IMG/VR virus record: IMGVR_UViG_3300036830_000163
Coordinates: 1-41,483 of that record
DNA from: a virus
DNA: 41,483 nt
Direction: 5' to 3' (one strand)
The notes under the pieces are model-generated. The model ran no database searches. It worked only from the letters and a program-made list of their open reading frames with translations, and was not told the origin of the DNA. Made by a program: the position numbers and the translations under genes. Numbering within the stretch: the stretch's first letter is position 1; every line of letters starts with the position of its first letter. Of the stretch, positions 39,370 to 41,483 are shown in pieces.

Positions 39370-39981
39370 TCAGGTGTTCGCGGGAAGTGTACTCCCGTCT
39401 CCCGCCTGCGCGTCAACTTTTTTATAGAGGAGTATCGAAATAATCGCGACCGCGCTGGCATCTTCAAGGTCGTTTCCCGGCGAACGATGTTCAATCAAAT
39501 AATTCATTGCGGAAATTAAAATATCTCTCCCTTCACGTTTCGGGCGCCCGCGCACGCTGCGCCGGTCGCCACGATCTTTCCGCCACTGCCGGAACTCCGC
39601 CCGCTCCTGCGGCGTCGAAGGGTGGTAGCAATTGGGACAGTGCCGTCGTAGAACGTTGTGCTTATTGAAAGCCTTGCGCACCACCTGGCATTCGCTGCTG
39701 CAAGTGTCTTTGCGGGCCCGCGCCCGCTTTTCTGGAAGTGGATTCCCGCAAATCACGCAAACCAACGGAAGATGTTCCAGTTCGTCGTAAGTGAGCGCTT
39801 TCTTTTCCGGTGTAACGATGTCGTTTGTATCTACCATCGCCGGATGAATGACAGCGTGATAATTGCAGTTGGGACAGGTGACCTCGTAAAAACCTTCGCC
39901 GTGGTTGTATGTCTGTACAGGCCGATGATCGGAACAAAGAGGATTAACATTTACGTTAGATACTGAGAAAATTGAACTCAC
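39370..39981 (-). CDS. Multi-zinc-cluster protein, 203 aa
   Basis: Start GTG 39981 is chosen because it overlaps the upstream stop (GTGA); ATG 40008 is the other option. Zinc pairs: CPNCNYH; CVICGNP...CSSEC; RHCPNCYHP. The CxxCGxxLP...R..CS.EC pattern is common to phage zinc proteins, some HNH nucleases. The basic segment FRQWRKDRGDRRSVRGRPKR may bind nucleic acid. No HNH motif is evident. Confidence 0.55.
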   Translation of the reverse strand: MSSIFSVSNVNVNPLCSDHRPVQTYNHGEGFYEVTCPNCNYHAVIHPAMVDTNDIVTPEKKALTYDELEHLPLVCVICGNPLPEKRARARKDTCSSECQVVRKAFNKHNVLRRHCPNCYHPSTPQERAEFRQWRKDRGDRRSVRGRPKREGRDILISAMNYLIEHRSPGNDLEDASAVAIISILLYKKVDAQAGDGSTLPANT

Positions 39982-40445
39982 CGCTGCACCCCCATCTTGC
40001 CAAACCATTCAATCAGGGAGTCGGCGGAGTCGGTGCAGAGCAGGTGAAAGGCGCCGGTGCGCTCCACCCAGTCGCGAAAATCTTTCTGCTCTTTCGTGAG
40101 CGAGCCACCGCCTGACTTACATTCCACCCATAACGGCACAGTTACAAAAGCGGCGTTGACGTCGGGCAGCACGTCCACCCGGGAATTCATCGGCACAATC
40201 GACGGCCCTCGCGGAATTGCGCGCACGATGTTAATGCGCGGCCACGCCAGCACGTCACACATCCCGCAGGTGTGCCGGATGCCGAAGTCGTCCACCCAAT
40301 CGCCCACGTACATTGGTCGCGTTCGACCGCCGGTGGCGACGGTAAAAACCCGCGACTGCTGGCGGATCACCCCAACGTTATAAATGGCGCATGTTTCAAG
40401 AACTGCGTTCACGACCGCGTTTGCCGCATCGACCACTCTTCCCAT
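39978..40445 (-). CDS. VRR-NUC / PD-(D/E)xK endonuclease
   Basis: 155 aa. D64 (MCDVLAW) and E108-x-K110 (WVECKSGGG) followed by SLTKEQKDF give the PD-(D/E)xK catalytic set of VRR-NUC nucleases, which act on branched or repair DNA and serve as phage resolvases. Ribosome site GAGGGCGAGAC before ATG 40445. It shares its control region with the divergent RHH gene. Confidence 0.75.
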   Translation of the reverse strand: MGRVVDAANAVVNAVLETCAIYNVGVIRQQSRVFTVATGGRTRPMYVGDWVDDFGIRHTCGMCDVLAWPRINIVRAIPRGPSIVPMNSRVDVLPDVNAAFVTVPLWVECKSGGGSLTKEQKDFRDWVERTGAFHLLCTDSADSLIEWFGKMGVQR

Positions 40446-40457
40446 GTCTCGCCCTCT

Positions 40458-40475
40458 GGTGCTATCTTAATACTA
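40458..40475 (+). promoter_or_regulatory. Extended -10 promoter, leaderless transcript
   Basis: GG-TGC-TATCTT (extended -10, 40458-40468) is followed by 6 nt and then ATG 40475, so transcription would begin at the start codon. The GGTGCTA half-site overlaps the promoter of the divergent VRR-NUC gene (minus-strand TAAGAT) and its ribosome cassette. Confidence 0.45.
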
Positions 40476-40678
40476 TGAGCATGAAAGATACAGTGAAATC
40501 ACCAAAAAAGAACGCCAGTAACTTCCGTTATCTAATCGCCAGTAACTTCCGATATGTCAGTTTGGAGCATCATGAACTTGTGAAGCGGGCCGCCGTTTTG
40601 GCTGGCCTGTCGGTAAATGCGTGGATTGTCGAGCGCACACTGGCGCAGGCCCGTAAAGAATTGAACGCCCTCAAATAG
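40475..40678 (+). CDS. Ribbon-helix-helix DNA-binding protein
   Basis: 67 aa. FRYVSLEHHELVKRAAVLAG then LSVNAWIVERTLAQARKELN is the ribbon-helix-helix pattern of Arc/CopG/DUF1778 repressors. The N-terminus has a tandem 8-residue repeat (ASNFRYLI/ASNFRYVS; 24-bp DNA repeat at 40512-40558). It has no ribosome site, consistent with leaderless translation. It is the only plus-strand gene in this module and overlaps 40671-41024 tail to tail by 8 nt. Candidate regulator of the GGTGCTA sites. Confidence 0.7.
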   Translation: MSMKDTVKSPKKNASNFRYLIASNFRYVSLEHHELVKRAAVLAGLSVNAWIVERTLAQARKELNALK

Positions 40679-41024
40679 GCTGCTTACGTTTTGGCCCCAG
40701 GTCGATCAGGATGTACTCATTGGGTAATTGCTGCCGCCTGCCGTTCGCTGAATTTTTATAGCGCTCTTTTATTTTAATTGCGCCTTTCTCCTGTAACTCC
40801 GCCAACCCTCGCTTGATGGTGTCTTCCGACACTGAAACCTTCTCCGCCAGTTTGCGAATCCCAATATCCCGACAGGTTGCGGCATCGCCGGCGGCGAAGT
40901 AGGCGAGTGCGTTGTAGGTGGCCAGCGCCTTCCAGGATGGGCGAATGGAGTCGAGGAGAGCCCGCTCGATCCAGAAAAACGGCAACCGCCGGATGTCTCT
41001 GACATTCACAATTTCAGATGGCAT
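40671..41024 (-). CDS. Winged-helix replication initiator-like protein
   Basis: 117 aa. The segment RPSWKALATYNALAYFA, IRKLAEKVSVSEDTIKRGLA, KGAIKIKERYKNSANGRRQQ and NEYILIDLG is the wHTH-36 domain found in replication initiators of phages and plasmids. No ribosome site is evident before ATG 41024. The iterons at 41220-41260 lie 200 bp upstream, in keeping with initiation or self-regulation. Confidence 0.7.
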   Translation of the reverse strand: MPSEIVNVRDIRRLPFFWIERALLDSIRPSWKALATYNALAYFAAGDAATCRDIGIRKLAEKVSVSEDTIKRGLAELQEKGAIKIKERYKNSANGRRQQLPNEYILIDLGPKRKQPI

Positions 41025-41219
41025 GAGTGGTGAGTTCGAGAGGAATTTAAGGCGCGACTAGAAACATCGGCAAGTGCCAACACTGGCAACCCTGTTGAAT
41101 GTGTGTGGAAAAACCTGTGAAAACAGTGGAAAAGCTCTTAAAAACGTCCACAACCGCCGGTAAGTGATTGAAAACAGGTTGGAGAACGTAAATGGTTGAA
41201 AAGGAAAGAGATCGTTGGA

Positions 41220-41260
41220 GGGGTGGGTGCTATTAGCGACCCGGGGTGGGTGCTATTAGC
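41220..41260 (+). repeat. Two 18-bp iterons with GTGCTA half-sites
   Basis: GGGGTGGGTGCTATTAGC at 41220-41237 and 41243-41260, period 23 bp (about two helical turns). The second copy extends into the palindrome GTGCTA-T-TAGCAC (41250-41262). Confidence 0.85.
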
Positions 41261-41377
41261 ACTACTAAGTACTTAGAACTTAAATCTTGTAAATGTGAAG
41301 AGATATCTGAGTAGTAGCAGGGGGCGGTTTTCCTCGACCTCCATCGTAACGACCGGATAAAAGGTAAAGATATATAC

Positions 41378-41393
41378 CACTATAAAAATAGTG
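41378..41393. repeat. AT-rich hairpin
   Basis: CACTAT (41378-41383) and ATAGTG (41388-41393) pair around AAAA. Lies in the most AT-rich stretch of the window. Confidence 0.7.
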
Positions 41394-41450
41394 TAATAAG
41401 GTTAAAATTGTGAATGTCAACAAACCACCAGTATCCGACTGAAAAGGTAT

Positions 41451-41479
41451 TTGACAAGTAAACCGCAGAACTGTTAAAT
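41451..41479 (+). promoter_or_regulatory. Outward promoter at the right end
   Basis: TTGACA (41451-41456), 17-nt spacer, TTAAAT (41474-41479). A transcript would start off the window end; on a circular molecule it would start at about position 3 and soon meet the hairpin and T run at 21-64. Confidence 0.55.
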
Positions 41480-41483
41480 TTAA

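Larger units (their letters stand above)
41025..41483. other. Origin-like non-coding region
   Basis: No gene with coding character. Contains two 18-bp iterons (41220-41260), the 12-bp palindrome CTAAGTACTTAG (41265-41276), a CACTAT/ATAGTG hairpin (41378-41393) in an AT-rich stretch, and an outward promoter (41451-41479). Next to the initiator-like gene, this has the makings of a replication origin or main control region. Confidence 0.6.

Noticed and set aside
40391-40474. Longer start for the RHH gene
   Set aside because: The extension reads antisense through the nuclease start and its ribosome site; the promoter points to ATG 40475.
41081-41160. DnaA boxes near TGTGTGG and TCCACA
   Set aside because: Matches to TTATNCACA are at most six of nine bases, too weak to call.
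1-41483. Terminal direct repeat, CRISPR array, insertion sequence, integrase/att sites
   Set aside because: I see no exact terminal repeat, no spaced repeat array, no transposase and no integrase; short repeats found are ORF-flanking or iterons.

Overview
This 41.5 kb window looks like a complete or nearly complete genome of a tailed bacteriophage. It is probably short-tailed: portal, large terminase, N4-gp56-like capsid, adaptors, internal virion proteins and a tailspike can be recognised, but no tail tube, sheath or tape-measure gene. Almost all genes are on the minus strand. The structural genes are GC-rich, while many small interspersed ORFs and both window ends are visibly more AT-rich. 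I see no integrase, DNA polymerase, RNA polymerase, tRNA or CRISPR array. The style of several proteins suggests a soil bacterium such as an acidobacterium as host, but that is a low-confidence inference.

Layout. 1-269 is AT-rich and non-coding, with a sigma70-like promoter at 187-215. 270-1368 is a short rightward operon: a broken AAA+ ATPase remnant, a C2H2 zinc-finger protein, an 86-aa protein, a double zinc-knuckle protein and a membrane peptide, each overlapping the next by 4 to 23 nt. It converges at about 1370 on a leftward block that ends with small hypothetical proteins and, upstream of them, an SbcC/RecF-like ATPase (2311-3624). 3624-5304 holds small ORFs. 5399-13681 is the lysis, tail-fibre and tailspike region: M15 endolysin, probable holin or spanin, fibres and a 965-aa tailspike. 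13678-20345 encodes virion-internal proteins and an acetyltransferase-like protein. 20349-23839 has a Fis-like HTH protein, zinc-ribbon peptides and a large tail protein. 25072-27202 holds a paralogous pair of connector proteins split by a nucleoside 2-deoxyribosyltransferase-like gene. 27428-32590 is the capsid module. 33482-38022 carries portal, a C5 cytosine methyltransferase and TerL. 38195-41024 holds accessory genes: a pseudogene, a His-rich protein, a VRR-NUC nuclease, a ribbon-helix-helix protein and a winged-helix initiator-like protein. 41025-41483 is non-coding, with two 18-bp iterons, palindromes and an outward promoter; with 1-269 it would form one origin-like region if the molecule is circular.

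Three non-gene patterns run through the window. First, small AT-rich ORFs have been added at gene junctions, and each is flanked by a direct repeat of the junction, usually the last codons or the ribosome-binding site of the neighbour. The clearest cases are at 2088/2315, 3838/4018, 14929/15090, 32615/33474 and 38204/38366. Second, an unusual ribosome-binding cassette, GAGGGCGAA, lies just before the start codon of about ten genes. Third, a GGTGCTA half-site, twice as a palindrome, recurs in the few true promoter gaps and in the iterons, which suggests a phage-encoded regulon. The gene order implies leftward transcription of the late genes from promoters at such gaps, with hairpin terminators after the capsid gene (30012-30041), after the 191-aa virion protein (38693-38717) and after the lysis block (5354-5379).
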